Position numbers and translations under genes: made by a program. A stretch of 64,000 bases of DNA from Megaustenia siamemsis (taxonomy: Eukaryota; Mollusca; Gastropoda; Stylommatophora; Ariophantidae): positions 40,180,576 to 40,244,575 of the forward strand of contig JAVIAB010000139.1 of the NCBI GenBank assembly GCA_032433765.1. Reading direction: 5' to 3'. Shown here one piece after another: positions 22,491 through 34,825 of the stretch. A model generated the notes under the pieces. It did not search any database. It saw nothing but the letters and a program-made list of their open reading frames with translations, and was not told the origin of the DNA. Every line of letters begins with the position of its first letter. Position 1 is the stretch's first letter.

Positions 22491-22955
22491 AGATCCAATG
22501 TTTTCATGTTTTCTGATCAGAAGGGTCAGAGTTCAAATCTAAGCGCTTTGCCTCCAGTATATTTTTAGTTGGGGAACAGTTTTGTCTGTCAGTAGTTTTG
22601 TCCTGCTATTTTCAATTTTTAATTGCCAAGAATGTTTTCCGTGCTCTATGCCTCCAGTTTTTCTCGTCTTAGCAATTAAACTTTGAAAAAGCTGGCCACA
22701 ACTACTGGACAGATAGAATTATTCTTCAACTAAAAATATACAGGAGGCAAGAAGCTGAACAACAGCACAGCCGGAAGCTGTTAGCTACTCGTCGCTATTA
22801 TTTATATATGTTCAGTCAGTACGCCATTCTGTGGATTTCATCTCCTTAAAAAATAGTGATAACATCTTAAAATAAAGCAATCTAACAAAGGAGGGAGAAG
22901 TGCTATCCGAATCAGACCGAATAGTATTTTATGAAGAGCCCACGCTTCACAAATT
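22491..22955. other. No recognised feature
   Basis: Non-coding. 'aaatatactggaggc'-type text appears in both orientations (about 22550 and 22735), suggesting a small imperfect inverted repeat. Confidence 0.35.
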
Positions 22956-23240
22956 AAACACAGAACAGTAAAGTAAAGTAAATTGCCCCACGTCACGCCT
23001 AGTGGCGTATAGGGAATATGGTGTTAGTGACCATACATTTTACAGACCTTCGACACATGATTTTTGGGGTAATGTGGTAGGTATTACGCCCGTGCCGCTT
23101 TACTTTCCCAGAAAAAAATTCCGGTACCCATTGAAGGCTGGGTGAACCCGGAAGCTGTCGGTTGGGATCCAACCCTACCTCTTGTCCTTTGTTGTCCAGT
23201 TCACTAACCACTGACCTATCGCGGCTCCCAAACTCAGAAC
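22956..23240 (-). mobile_element. tRNA-derived SINE A, full length with target duplication
   Basis: SINE A in reverse (22967-23229), flanked by AAACACAGAAC (22956-22966) and AAACTCAGAAC (23230-23240), one mismatch. Confidence 0.88.
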
Positions 23241-23289
23241 ATAACAAGCAAAATTAATTATGCAGACCCACACTTATTTCAGGTAAAAT

Positions 23290-23580
23290 AAAACATGGAA
23301 AGTAAACGTCACACATAAATGGTGTACGAGTGATACGGCGTTTATGTTCTTATTTTTCCATGAAAATTGACACATTTATGAATCTTGTAGCCGGCATTAC
23401 GCCAGGTCGTTTTACTTTCTTATATAACATATTTAGTACCCATTTTCAGATCATGTGTAAAGCTCGAAGCTGTGATAGTTCGAATAAAAATTGCCCTATT
23501 TTGAAATTAAAATCTGACCGCCCTGTACAGTCGACAGGTGCATGTACCACTTCGCTACCTCGGCTTCTGTATAAAAAATA
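23290..23580 (-). mobile_element. Probable diverged SINE related to SINE A
   Basis: Contains 'ggcattacgccaggtcg', 'gtacccattttcag' and 'agttcgaataaaaat', matching blocks of the divergent copy at 35.8-36.1 kb. Boundaries uncertain. Confidence 0.4.
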
Positions 23581-23884
23581 AAACATTCTGAAATATACAG
23601 TCTTTATACAACATTTTGTATTTCACAGTCTCCTCCTTTTGGATCACATAATTTGTACTAACTGATGAATGACACTGACTCAGCAGTCCTTTCGTCTACG
23701 TGTCTGGGTGGGAAGATAATCCACAGAAATCTCATCACAAACAATGGCGACACACACACACACACACACTGCATGACTTGGGTCAAAGGTCAAGGACCTT
23801 TAAACTGCTGGATCAATAATTATAAACTAAACTATAAAATTATAAAGACACCCTCCATTGTCTCAACCAACTCTAATTACATCA

Positions 23885-24170
23885 TCATCGTCATCATCAA
23901 GTACCGTGCCTACTGGCGTAGGTGATCATGTCTCTCCACAATTTTCGATCTCGGCAGTTATTTACCATTTCTGTTGTTGACACTCTGCCAAGCCATTCTC
24001 TTAAGCTGTCTGTTATTTTTTCTCTTTGCTTCCCTCTATCTCTTCGTCCCTCAATTTTTCCAGTTGTACAATATATCCCAGTTGTTCTCTTCTCATTACA
24101 TGGCCAAAAAATGATGATTGTTTCTTCATAATATTGGAAATTAGCTCTCTTTTTGCTTTAATGACATACA
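23885..24170 (-). mobile_element. LINE fragment (family A), 3' end
   Basis: Reverse copy of the family A 3' region with a CAT/ATC trinucleotide tail at its left border (catcatcgtcatcatcaagt). Same subfamily as 26.4 and 51.4 kb. Confidence 0.72.
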
Positions 24171-24692
24171 ATAATAATAATAATAATTATAGTTGTTTTA
24201 TAACAACCCGACTACATATAAGCATATTAACACAAAAAGTGAGGACGAATGATGTGACACAGGTGAAATGACAGTCGAATATCTCTTGGAAGGAAATATA
24301 TACAATCAACAAAGAAGATCCACTTGACCACATTATTTCACAACAAACTGTATGATGTCTGTGAACATCATTCGCATGCGCCTTAGGTCTATCGTGCCAA
24401 TGAATCGAGCGCCGAAAAGGGGGGGGGGGGGCCTTTGAGTAAAAAGTTGTACCAGGAATGTGACAGTTAACATGTCGGTTTGGACAATAAAGCTGCCGAA
24501 TCTGTATATAAATTACATTTTTATTTTTTTACAAATCAGCAATATGGAAATTCATTAATTGTCTTATTTTTTTCACCAAAGAGGAAAGAGAAACATGTAT
24601 GATCGTTTGTTCATTTCTTACTTCCCCTTCTTCTGCGTACACCTCTAGTTGCCAATATGAATAAGTTTGAAGAATACGTTGGTTAGCTCCAT
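24171..24692. other. No recognised feature
   Basis: Contains (AAT)n near 24173 and a G run near 24420; otherwise nothing. Confidence 0.4.
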
Positions 24693-24926
24693 ACAGCTTG
24701 TTCCGGTATGATACCGATGATAGCTACAAAAGCCATCTCGGCTTTATCACACGTTGGACATGAATGTTACAGCTTGTTCCGGTATGATACCGGTGATAGC
24801 TACAAAAGCCATCTCGGCTTTATCACATGTTAGGCATGAATGTTACAGCTTGTTCCGGTATGATACCGGTGATAGCTACAAAAGCCATCTCTGCTTTATC
24901 ACATGCTGGACATGAATGTTACAGCT
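24693..24926 (+). repeat. 76-bp tandem repeat, three copies
   Basis: Units start at about 24693, 24769 and 24845 with 'acagcttgttccggtatgat'; a partial fourth starts at 24921. Each unit holds near-palindromes (GGTATGATACC and AGCC..GGCT), so each could fold into a hairpin. Confidence 0.9.
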
Positions 24927-25420
24927 GTTTAACACTTATTTTGTCCGTGCTTGTCACATTCATCAGAGATTCCTCTCATTTGGTTGTTGAAAATGTGGTT
25001 CTTTGGTTTGACTCTGTCAATACATTTAGCTTTATATTCATTATCACACACCAAAACTATGAACATTGTTTTTTTTTTAAAAAGATATTATATTGCGCTG
25101 GTTATCTCTGTTTTCTTAGTTCTTCGCTTGTAATCCAATCTACCTTTCAAACTGAATCGCACCGTGTCTCTGGCATTTCAGTTCTGTTCTATTTATCATA
25201 TTGATTACTCAATAAACTAGTGTTCATTTTGACACTGTTAGCACAACGTTGAGAATGACATGAATACGTGTACACAAGACGTGAGCAAATAATTAAAATC
25301 GATGGGAAGATAAGGATAAATTTGGAATATGGGTGACAAATAATAATAAATGAATATTACTATAGAGGGAAACTTCAGAGGCGATAATCAGCGAATCAAT
25401 TCAGAGGAAGAGGTGTGTTT
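24927..25420. other. No recognised feature
   Basis: Non-coding; nothing recognised. Confidence 0.4.
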
Positions 25421-25565
25421 ACAGCACTCTGAAAAAAAAAACAAATAATCAACAACAGAAACAAAACAAAGAACAATATATGGTTCGAAGCAGGACCGAA
25501 CCCGTACTCCTTGGCACAGCATCTCGCCACGAAAATCCAAACGCTAGGCAACACTGTCAACTCGA
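25421..25565 (-). mobile_element. tRNA-like SINE D copy
   Basis: Reverse of the text at 33572-33690: 'gcactctgaaaaa', 'ggttcgaagcaggaccgaac' (B-box-like GGTTCGATCC in reverse) and 'ggcacagcatctcgccacga'. Two dispersed copies with the same tRNA-like head and A-rich tail support a SINE. Confidence 0.6.
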
Positions 25566-26364
25566 CTAACTAAATTTGAAGAACCAACTGGATTGAGGCT
25601 TGAGAACCATTGTGGGGTGTTTTTAATTTTATAATTATCTCCCCATAGCAAGCTATTTTAAGCGAAGGCAAGAAATACGCCAGGGCACCAGGAAAGAAAA
25701 CCATCTTTGGATACAAAGTCCTTGGGAAGAGATCATTGAAGTGTGACAATACCTGCAGTGCACAAGTGGGGTGGTGTTAAGATACGAGGAGGGTGTCATT
25801 ATAAGAACGGAGATAGCTGGGATGGGGGAAAGGGCAAATACGAAACAGACAATGAGAAGTTTGAATAAGAAGGAATGTGACACACTCACTTCTGCTTCTC
25901 ATATCAAAAGTGAAATTTTAGTTCAATCTCTAGTATAACAGTTTTTGTGAGGATATTTTTGAAGCGGAATTCTTGTTGAGGACGGATTTTCCACGTGGTC
26001 GGGACTCGCTTTTCATGCAGAACAGGCTTCTAACACGTTTTCTGGAGTCCAACCAGCTTTAACAATGTGTACCTGACCTTTCAGAAGGAAAGGCATTACG
26101 GGAAGAGATAGACATTCTCACAGTTGTTTGTCACTGCTTCTTTAGTTGATTTGCTCATTTGTGTCTCCCCAGCAGAAACTTAAAATATACATCCTTCTTC
26201 TATTTTACATTCAAAATGATGAGAAGAAACTGCATCTTAAGATTTTTTTTTTTAAAGTTGGTTACAAAGTGAATAGTGCAACCAGGCAACTCTCGAATGT
26301 GCCAATCAATGATTTTTTTTTTGTTGCTGTTACGGACCTTAACTACTAAACATTGATACATTAA
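25566..26364. other. No recognised feature
   Basis: The short frames here show no motif. Confidence 0.4.
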
Positions 26365-28735
26365 ATCATCATCAAGTACCGGGCCTACTGGCGTAAGTGA
26401 TCATGTCTCTCCACAACTTTCGAACTTGACAGCTATTTATCATTTCTGTTGTTGACCTTCTGCCAAGCCATTCTCTTAAGCGGTCTGTTATTTTTTTTCT
26501 CTTTGCTTTCCTCTATCTCTTCGTCCCTCAATTTTTCCAGTTGTTACAATATATTCCAGTTGTTCTCTTCTCATTACATAACAACAAATTGATGATTGTT
26601 TCTTCCTAATATTGGAAATTAGCTCTCTTTTTGCTTTGACCTCTGTCAGAACATCTTCATTACTCTTCTTAGCTGTCCATGGTACTCTCAACATTCTTCT
26701 GTAAAACTACATTTCTACAGACTCTAGTGATTTTCTTGTCTGTTGTTCTATTGTCCTTGATTCGCATACATATGTTAAGACTGGCTCTACGTAACGTTTA
26801 AGAACTCTTTTTCTAGTTTCTATTGTCAAAAATGGATTGCATAGTATTTTCCTCATTTTTTGGAAAGCTGATTTTGCCTGAGACATTCTGCATCTCACCT
26901 CTTTTGTACATCTTCCGTCTGAGGTTAACAAAGTTCCCAAATATTTAAATTCATTTACCTGTTTTAATATTGTTCCACTTGTCTTTATTTTGCACTGAGG
27001 TGATGTCTTTTTCTTTGTTGTTACCATTACCTCTGTCTTTTGCTATTAAGGCTGAGTCCTTTATTTTTGCTTTCTTTCACTATAATGTCCAACATCTCTT
27101 GTAACTCATTTTCACTCTTAGAAATTAAGACTGTATCATCAGCATCTTCTTCTTCTACCTTTTTAGCTCCCAGTGGAGCATAGGTCTTCAACAAACACTT
27201 TCCAAGTCGTTCAGTTTTTTTGTCATTCTTTTAAGATCATTCCAGTCTTCCCCATCATCTTCATCTCTGCTTCTATCTGTCTTCTCCAAGAATTCCTTGG
27301 TCTTCCTCTTTGTCTTTTCCCCTGGGGATTCCAAAAAAGGGCCTGTTGTGTAATATTCTCAGTTGGCTTCCGTAGTGTGTGTCCTATCCAGCGCCATCGT
27401 CCTCGCTGTATCTCTTTATCGACTGGTGTTTGACTGGTACATTTCCATAATTCTATGTTAGTGATTTTGTCCTGCCATTTCCATCCTTTTATTCTGTGTA
27501 AGCATCCATTAATGAAAGTCTGTATCTTCGTGATTGTCAATTGTGTTGTTCTCCATGTTTCACAGCCATATAATAGGACCGCCTTAATATTTGAGTTGAA
27601 AATTTTTATTTTTGTATATAACCTAATTTCTTTGGATTTCCATATGTTTCCCAGTGCAATGAAAGCTCCTCTTGCTTTTGATATCCTTATTTTGGTATCT
27701 TTTTCTGTTCCTCCCTCTTTAACTATATTACTGCCCAGATATATGTAAGATTGTACATCTAATAGAGATATTTCTCCTAGTTTTCATCAGCATACCTTAG
27801 ATTATTTATGTTATGACCTCCAATTGTTATTCCAGGCATGCCCCTTATGGATCTTAAAATAATCTCACTATAAATATTAAGCAAATCTGGTGACAGCACA
27901 CAACCTTGTCTAACACCCTGTTTTATTTCTTGAAACATTCCCAATTGGTTTCCAGTTCTTATGGCCACTGTTTGTTGCTAGTACATGTTCTTTATTATTC
28001 TTAGATCTTTGCTGACTACATTTATGCTTTCTAAAATTTTGATTATTTCTTGGTGCTTTACTTTGCCAAATGCCTTGGTGTAATCTATGAAACATAAGTA
28101 TAGATCTGTTTTCACCTCAATGGCTCTTTCTACTAAAGATCTTATGATATAAATGGCATTGCTTGTTCCTTTATCTCTAACAAAACCACACTGTTCATCG
28201 CTAATTTCTGGACTGATTTTGTTTCGCACTCTTCGCATGATGATTCTTAGTAATATCTTAGTCATATGACTCATAAGGCTTATTGTGCGATGATCATTGC
28301 ATTCAATCGCACCCGATTTCTTTGGTAGTGCTATGAATATTGATTTGAGCATGTTGTCTGGTATATATCCGCTGTTGTAGATATCATTCAATATTTTTGT
28401 TATTATTTCTATTCCAAAATCACCCATGGCTTCAATCTCTTCTTTAGTTATATTATCTGGTCCATGAGCTTTGCCTGCTTTCATATTGCGCAAGGCGTCT
28501 TCCATTTCTTCTCTGAGTATTTCTGGTCCTTCTCCATTATCCTTTATATTTACTACCGTTCGTTTATCATTATAAAGATCTTTAATGTATTCTGTCCATC
28601 GTTCCCTTATGCTTTCTTGATCAATCAACAGCTCTCCTTCCTTTGATCTTAAACATCCAGTTTTTGATTGCGTTTTTCTTCCTGTTAATTCCTCAATTTG
28701 TTTGTACATAGTTTTAGCATTCTATTTATGTAGCT
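26365..28735 (-). mobile_element. LINE (family A), longest copy, decayed and interrupted
   Basis: Reading right to left, the frames give reverse transcriptase blocks in order. First is NMKAGKAHGPDNI and FIALPKKSGAIECNDHRTIS (27978-28709), then CFIDYTKAF and VRQGCVLSPDLLNIY. LRYADE at 27777 marks the start of the catalytic YADD box. The element resumes at 27145 with the second half of that box, then VNEFKYLGTLLTSDGR (26707-27027) and VPWTAKKSNED (26488-26694). Stops and frameshifts make it a pseudogene. The gap between 27146 and 27783 is a later LINE insertion. The 3' tail is an ATG repeat at about 26370. Confidence 0.85.
27146..27783 (-). mobile_element. Second LINE 3' end nested in the family A LINE
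   Basis: TCATCAGCAT at 27136-27145 recurs at 27784-27793, bracketing the insert exactly within the catalytic-box codons of the host LINE. The insert encodes RWRWIGHTLRKP and GKRQRGRPRNSWRR (27223-27540, reverse) and ends with an AGAAGAAGAAG tail at its left edge. Confidence 0.88.
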
Positions 28736-29019
28736 CTATTTTGTTTTAAAGTGATACTTTCTTTGAGTTTCAAATTGAGGCGTCTGTAAAAACTGGATAT
28801 TCTTACTGAAATAATATACGAGTTTTACCTTGAGCCGAGCGCCAGGTGAGGGCCTTTGGATAAAAAAAGGTGCGCCAGTAGCGTAATGGTTAACCAAGTT
28901 GGTAATTAAATAACTAACTTATAAGATAAAGTAATTTTTATTTTCATTTTTGGATGGCAATTGCTGTCTAATATAACCTGAAAGGTCTGAAGTTCAACGT
29001 CTAACTTAAAATTCAACAT
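28736..29019. other. No recognised feature
   Basis: Non-coding between LINE and SINE. Confidence 0.4.
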
Positions 29020-29280
29020 AAAAAAAAAAGTAAAGTGGCGCGTAACGCCAAGTGGCGTGTGTGGAATATGGTGTTAGTGACCATACATTTTACAGACCTT
29101 CGGCACATGATTTTTGGGGTAATGTGGTCGGCATTACGCCTGTGCCGTTTTACTTTCCCAGAAAAAAAAATCTGGTGCACATTAAAGGCTGGGTGAACCC
29201 GGAAGCCGTCGGTTGGGATCGAGCCCTACCCCTTGTCCTTTGTAGTCCAGTTCACTAACCACTGAGCTACCGCGACTCCC
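29020..29280 (-). mobile_element. tRNA-derived SINE A, full length
   Basis: Reverse-oriented, with A-rich tail at the left and the CGCGGTAGCTCAGTGG-type head at the right end. Flanking text on both sides ('aagttcaacgt…taactt' and 'aagttcgacgt…taactt') looks like a degraded target duplication. Confidence 0.88.
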
Positions 29281-29504
29281 AAAGTTCGACGTGCCTAACT
29301 TTAAAAAAAAGTCAGCAAAACAAGCAAGACAACACAATGTACACAAATACACGTCGTCTTGTGTAAGTGAAGTGAAAAATCCCCAACATGCGTATCTCTA
29401 TTCGACAAATCTGTACAAGAAGGGAGTCATCAAATTGGATCAAAGCTGACAGTAAAAGCTGTGAGAAAAAACACTCCCCTCCTCATTTCCAAATCGTATA
29501 CGGT

Positions 29505-29670
29505 ACAACAAAATCATAAGGAAGAGACAGTCTACATTTATTGGGCATGTGATGCGAAAAAAGGGCATTGGGAAGACTTTAACAACATACAGAATAAATC
29601 GAAAGAAAAGCAGAGGAAAACCAAGAGAACAAAATATTGAACAGCTTATCCAAATGTCATAATAAAAGAT
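29505..29670 (+). mobile_element. LINE fragment (family C)
   Basis: Same text as 3280-3430 (tctacatttattgggcatgt, cagcttatccaaatg), decayed. Confidence 0.6.
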
Positions 29671-29689
29671 TACTGATCTCTTGCTTTGA

Positions 29690-30320
29690 TGGTGCAGGTT
29701 GTCATAGGCTGACTTCTCTATCTTTTGATGTTACTCGTCCACGTTAGTCTAGATCTGCCTTTGTCTCTTTTACCTTGTATTTTCCCTTCCCAGATTACTT
29801 TTAGTAGGTTGCTGTGTCTTTTAACATCCCCTAAAAATCTCATTTGTCTTGTTTGAATTGCATTTAGTTGTTCTCTTTTCATTTTTAGTTGTTTTAAGAC
29901 TCCATCGTTTGTTTTCTTTACTTTCCATCCAATTCTACCTATTCTTCTATATATATCTACATTTCAAAGGCTTCAATTGTTTGTTATGTTTTCTTGTCTA
30001 ATGTCCATGTTTCTGCACCATACATGAATGTTGAGACGATATAACATTTTGATATTCTTAGTTTTAGCCCTGGTGTTATTTGTTTTGATGTTAGTATATA
30101 TTTCATTAAATTAAAATTACTTTTTCTCATTTTGACTATTATTTTGTTTATTCCAGTTTTATAATTTTACATTTTCCATTACTGGTTATAGTATGTCCAA
30201 GGCAGTTTTAGCTCTGAACTGTCTCCAGGTCTATTCCTTCAATTTTGATATCCACTTGTAGGTTTTGAGTATTTTCTTCGTTTATGATCATAGTTTTAGT
30301 CTTTTTCAACACATATAATA
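29690..30320 (-). mobile_element. LINE 3' coding region, decayed
   Basis: In reverse it carries text equivalent to LINE C-terminal blocks (GRIGWKVKKT, QEMRFLGDVKRH, KGRSRLTW). These appear in plus orientation as the complementary runs between 29700 and 30100. No intact frame. Confidence 0.6.
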
Positions 30321-30684
30321 GATTATATATAATAAATTATAGCATATAACTCAATCAACCAAACTGGTTGAAAAGATTACTGGACTGGAAACGTGAAACA
30401 AACACGCACGCCTTTGACGGATGGGGAATTAAGTTCTTTCTCGGATGTCTCTGCCAAAGAGTGCAATCTTTCAACTAATCAATCAACGTCTCAGGTTAGC
30501 GACCATACGCGGACAGTGTTGTGGTGTAAATACATCATACCACCCACCCACAGACTTTACTTTTGATGTATTTTCTCTTCTAGCTGCGTTGGGCGCGCTG
30601 GTGTGTGGACCTATTGATGTCATCGTCTGCTTTAATATGAAGTGAAGGTCAAATACTTGAAGTGGCGTGCTGATCGTATTTATT
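30321..30684. other. No recognised feature
   Basis: Two opposed short frames (30445-30645 +, 30483-30719 -) overlap and show no motif. Confidence 0.4.
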
Positions 30685-31260
30685 ATATCTATTGACCTTT
30701 CGAGCCGTAGCCGGCCCATAGGGCGTAGACCAAGATACTTCTTCTCTTATCTACATTTTTTGTTCTATTAGTTTTCAATTCTTTTAAATATATTTTATCA
30801 AATCTCGCCATTTGTCTCTGTTCTGTGCAAACAGCTCTATCTCATTGAGGGAGCCTATTCCTGCTGCTCTTGCCTCTCTCATCAATGTTCTTCTCAGTGT
30901 CTCTCTGGGTCTTCCTCTTTTCCTCTTACCTGTTGTTTCCCACATGAGGGCTTGCTTTGCTATTCGGTTATTATCTCTTCTCATCACATGTCCAACATAT
31001 GACCATCGTCTTTTCTTTATTACTGAAGATATTAGTGGTTGATTGGCGATTTCTCTAATTTCCTTGTTTGTTTTGAATTCGTTCCACGCTATACCAAGTA
31101 TTTTCATTAGACATTTATTTTCGAATAATTAATTTCGATTTGCGTTCAACTTTGTTTCTATATCTCTTGTTGTTTTCCAGCCTTCACACACATACGTAAG
31201 GGTTGATAGTACATTTGATTTGAATAGTCTGTTTTGCGTCTTTATACACAGTTCGTTTAT
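30685..31260 (-). mobile_element. LINE fragment (family D), 3' end
   Basis: The reverse frame 30784-31107 contains IKKRRWSYVGHVMRRDNNRI, GKRKRGRPRETLR and NRDKWRDLIK, almost identical to the copy at 20.7 kb, and extends about 90 residues further upstream. The 3' end 'cgagccgtagccggcccata' is at the left. Confidence 0.82.
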
Positions 31261-32040
31261 TTAACGTTTCGCATTGTAAATAACAACTTCCGCTTCTGCT
31301 TTTGCTGACATATTTCCACATCCACCTTCGCCTTCTTCACATATTATCATATCCATCTTCCTTTTGTCGTTTTCTTCTTTTTTTCCCCTTTCCCCTTTTC
31401 TTGCATAATTTTTTTCCCTCTTCTGCAACTCTACTACTGTCATCTCCTCTTCTCGACCTTCTTCTTTCCTGCTGCTTATTATACCCATCTTCATTCATTT
31501 TTATTCCACTTTTATATTTGTATTCTTCTGCCATATTTTTGTAAGTTTCTTTATTCACCAACTCCTTCTTTTCTTCTCCATTTTTTATCTACTACCATTC
31601 TCTCCACTTCTTTCTTTTTTCCTCTTGCTTATTCTACACATCCTCACGCTCCTTTTTATTTTCCTATACTTTCATTCTTCTTCTATACTTTTCTCAATTC
31701 CTTTCTTCACATTCTAATTCTCTTTCTCCATCTTCTTCTCCTAAATCTCCCTTTTCCTCTTACATCACTTTCATTGAACCACACACATTTTGTTCACAAA
31801 ATAATGAATGACCTCTTACGTCATCAGTTTACCAAATAGATTCGTTGCGTAATTTTTCTTCTTCTTCTTCTGCCATCATGGCTCATTCAGACTAGGATTC
31901 CGGACTCTCTTATGAAGGCAGCTGTCTGTTTAAGTGATTCGGTTACCCCATATAGTTTCTCTTCCAGGGAGGTGGGTGTGGACCACATTGTCCTGTTGCG
32001 TAATTTATGGTTCTACTTTCATAATAACATGGAACAACAC
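31261..32040. other. Pyrimidine-rich non-coding stretch
   Basis: Plus strand is strongly C/T biased (CTTCTT, TCCTTTTC runs) from about 31340 to 31760. Overlapping frames on both strands are Lys/Glu- or Phe/Leu-rich by-products. Confidence 0.6.
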
Positions 32041-32990
32041 ACCCCACTGACTGATATATGAAACCACCTTACTATTATATAACCATGGTACTGTCACTGA
32101 TATATGAAACCACCTTACTATTATATAACCATGGTACTGTCACTGATATATGAAACCACCTTACTAACCACGGTACTGTCACTGGTATACGAAACCACCT
32201 TACTATTATATAACCATGGTACTGTCACTGATATACGAAACCACCTTACTATTATATAACCATGGTAAAAGTAAAAAGTAAAGTACCCCCGTCACGCCAA
32301 GTGGCGTATAGGGAAATATGGTGTTAGTGACCCTATATTTTACAGACCTTCAGCACATGATTTTTGGGGTAATGTGGTCGGTATTACGCCCATGCTGCTT
32401 TACTTTCCCAGAAAAAAATCCGGTACCCATTTAAGGCTGGGTGAACCCGGAAGCCGTCGATTGGGATCGAACCCTACCCCTTGTCCTTTGTAGTCCAGTT
32501 CACTAACCACTGAGCTATCGCGGCTCCCGATATAACCATGGTACTGTCACTGATATATGAAACCACCTTACTATTATATAACCATGGTACTGTCACTGAT
32601 ATATGAAACCACCTTACTATTATATAACCATGGTACTGTCACTGATATATGAAACCACCTTACTATTATATAACCACGGTACTGTCACTGATATATGAAA
32701 CCACCTTACTATTATATAACCATGGTACTGTCACTGATATATGAAACCACCTTACTAACCACGGTACTGTCACTGATATATGAAACCACCTTACTATTAT
32801 ATAACCATGGTACTGTCACTGATATATGAAACCACCTTACTATTATATAACCATGGTACTGTCACTGATATATGAAACCACCTTACTATTATATAACCAT
32901 GGTACTGTCACTGATATATGAAACCACCTTACTATTATATAACCATGGTACTGTCACTGATATATGAAACCACCTTACTAACCATGCTAC
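32041..32990 (+). repeat. 46-bp tandem array, about 15 units, split by a SINE
   Basis: Unit 'ctgatatatgaaaccacctt' + 'actattatataaccatggta' + 'ctgtca'. Several shorter units lack the 'attatat' part. The array is interrupted by SINE A (32268-32529). Confidence 0.95.
32254..32543 (-). mobile_element. tRNA-derived SINE A inside the 46-bp array, 14-bp target duplication
   Basis: ATATAACCATGGTA at 32254-32267 and 32530-32543 brackets a 262-bp SINE in reverse. The target lies within the array unit, so the array pre-dates the SINE. This copy is a good reference for the family's full length. Confidence 0.93.
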
Positions 32991-33570
32991 AGCAGTAAAC
33001 ACATTTAATGACGCCAAATATAACTGAATGTGAACTTTATGATGATTTGTGCACTCACACAAGAAACCGCAAAATTACAGAGAAAACACTGGCCTCGTCC
33101 ACAATCTAGACACAATTGATAACAATGTTATCTCCACTGACCGATATAAGAACACCACAAACCACTGGCCTGTTGTTTAAAAATAAAATAAAAACTCTCA
33201 TATAAACTATATCTCTCACAGTTGTTTTATCATCGATACTTTAGTTGACTTGTTGATTTGTCTCATCACAGAGAGATAAATTACACGTATCTATCTTATT
33301 CCAATTTATTGAAAGATGCTGTTTCTTTAAATAACAAAATAAAAACACACGTTTTGGTTATTGGATATTGCATCCACTGAAGCTCTCAAATTTGCTATTT
33401 CTTTTATCTTTTTTTTCACTCGATCGTTTTTCTACTAAAATATCATTCATTCGTGAATATTTATTTTAATATAATATAACATATTATGCATACATATATA
33501 TATAATTTAATATAAATATAATATATTATGTATATATATATATATAATTTAATAAAAAATATAATATTTA
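32991..33570. other. AT-rich non-coding DNA
   Basis: Includes TATATA/ATATAATATT-rich text at 33470-33570; no gene. Confidence 0.5.
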
Positions 33571-33571
33571 T

Positions 33572-33690
33572 TATATTTCTCGTGGCAAGGCGCAGTGCCA
33601 AAGAGTACGGGTTCGATCCTGCTTCGGACCATATATTGTTCTTTGCTTTTTTCTGTTGTTGTTTATTTGTCATTTTTTCTGAGTGCTGTA
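33572..33690 (+). mobile_element. tRNA-like SINE D copy
   Basis: 'tctcgtggcaaggcgcagtg' … 'cgggttcgatcctgcttcgg' resembles a tRNA head with an A-box-like start and a clear B-box. It is followed by the same tail as at 25.4 kb. Confidence 0.6.
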
Positions 33691-34324
33691 ATACACACCC
33701 CTTCCTTCTATAATTCGCATGAATATTTACTTTGGCTCCAAATGTAACGTTTTGTGTGCTGTCACAAATTAAAACCACTGGAATAAAATATCAGTTTTAA
33801 AAATGAATGGAATGTACTGGATCTAGATCGTCTTCATTTATTACAAATGCAACATTTTGAAGATTAGAACTGAAATACCAATTTGAGATGGAAACAAACA
33901 GCCGTGCTTTCCTCCTCCATGCAAATCCTTTGGAATGACGTTTGCCTCCTGTCTCAGAAGTGAGGAAAGAAGGGAAGTGGAAGGAATATAGTATCAACTA
34001 TAAATAGAAAAGCCTGCGGTTGCTTACAACAGAGGCACATAAGATTTGATAGTAAGCCTTCTGTTAAATAAGCCCATGAATTAATGCCACAGCGCGACGA
34101 CCTCTGTCTGGATCTGCCAGGGACCAAAGCAATCCAGGCCAGATTTGTGGCAGAGCTAATTGAATTTTGTGTGTGTGCCTCTTTGGACAATCACAAACCA
34201 GCTTTAAGCATTCCTTGTGTCAATAAAGCAGACACCGTTAAAATGTTTTTGTTTAAAAAAAAAGCCAGAAATATATCAAATCTAAAGGTTTGTATAGAAG
34301 AACCGTTTAGTAAACACTACTACC
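33691..34324. other. No recognised feature
   Basis: No supported gene. The frame 34084-34518 runs from unrelated sequence into a LINE remnant and is not credible. Confidence 0.4.
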
Positions 34325-34700
34325 AAATTGGATCTTCTTCTTCTTCATTTCTTTCCTTCCTCATCTGCCTTTCAGCGTCGAGAGGAGATATAATTTGCGG
34401 TCTTTTGCTCTTCTGTTCGCCTCTGCTGCTGTTATGTTTCCTGGTGATTCTAATATTCCATCGACCCATCTTTTTCGTGGTCGACCCTTGGGTCTGGTGT
34501 TCTCACAACGTTTGTTGAAGGCTCGTTGTGTTGTGTTTGATCTTTCTGCCTTGTCACGTGGCCAAACCATTTTATCTGTTGTTTCCTTATATATTCTAAG
34601 GCGGGGGCTATTCATAGCTTTTTTCTCAGTTCTTCATTTCTGATCTTATCTCTCAGACTGTTTCCTGTCATACGTCTAACACCAACTTGGATGTCAATCT
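34325..34700 (-). mobile_element. LINE fragment (family B), 3' end
   Basis: Reverse copy with AAGAAGAAG tail at the left. It has remnants of IKWFGHVT-, RPKGRPRKRWVDGIL- and RRAKDRKLYL-type blocks (frame 34361-34615). Confidence 0.78.
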
Positions 34701-34825
34701 AAATTAACTCAACACGGTATGCTTTGTAGTAAACATTATAATGAAAAGAAAATAGAACTGTAAGATGTGGCCGGTGGTATATTTTAATGTTGTAGGAGAG
34801 TGAAGTATATAACAGCAATGTACTA

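Noticed and set aside
32041..32990. CRISPR-like regular repeats
   Set aside because: Contiguous tandem units without unique spacers, in an animal genome context; an ordinary satellite.
34084..34518. 144-residue plus frame
   Set aside because: Spans unrelated sequence and the antisense of a LINE 3' end; no domain.
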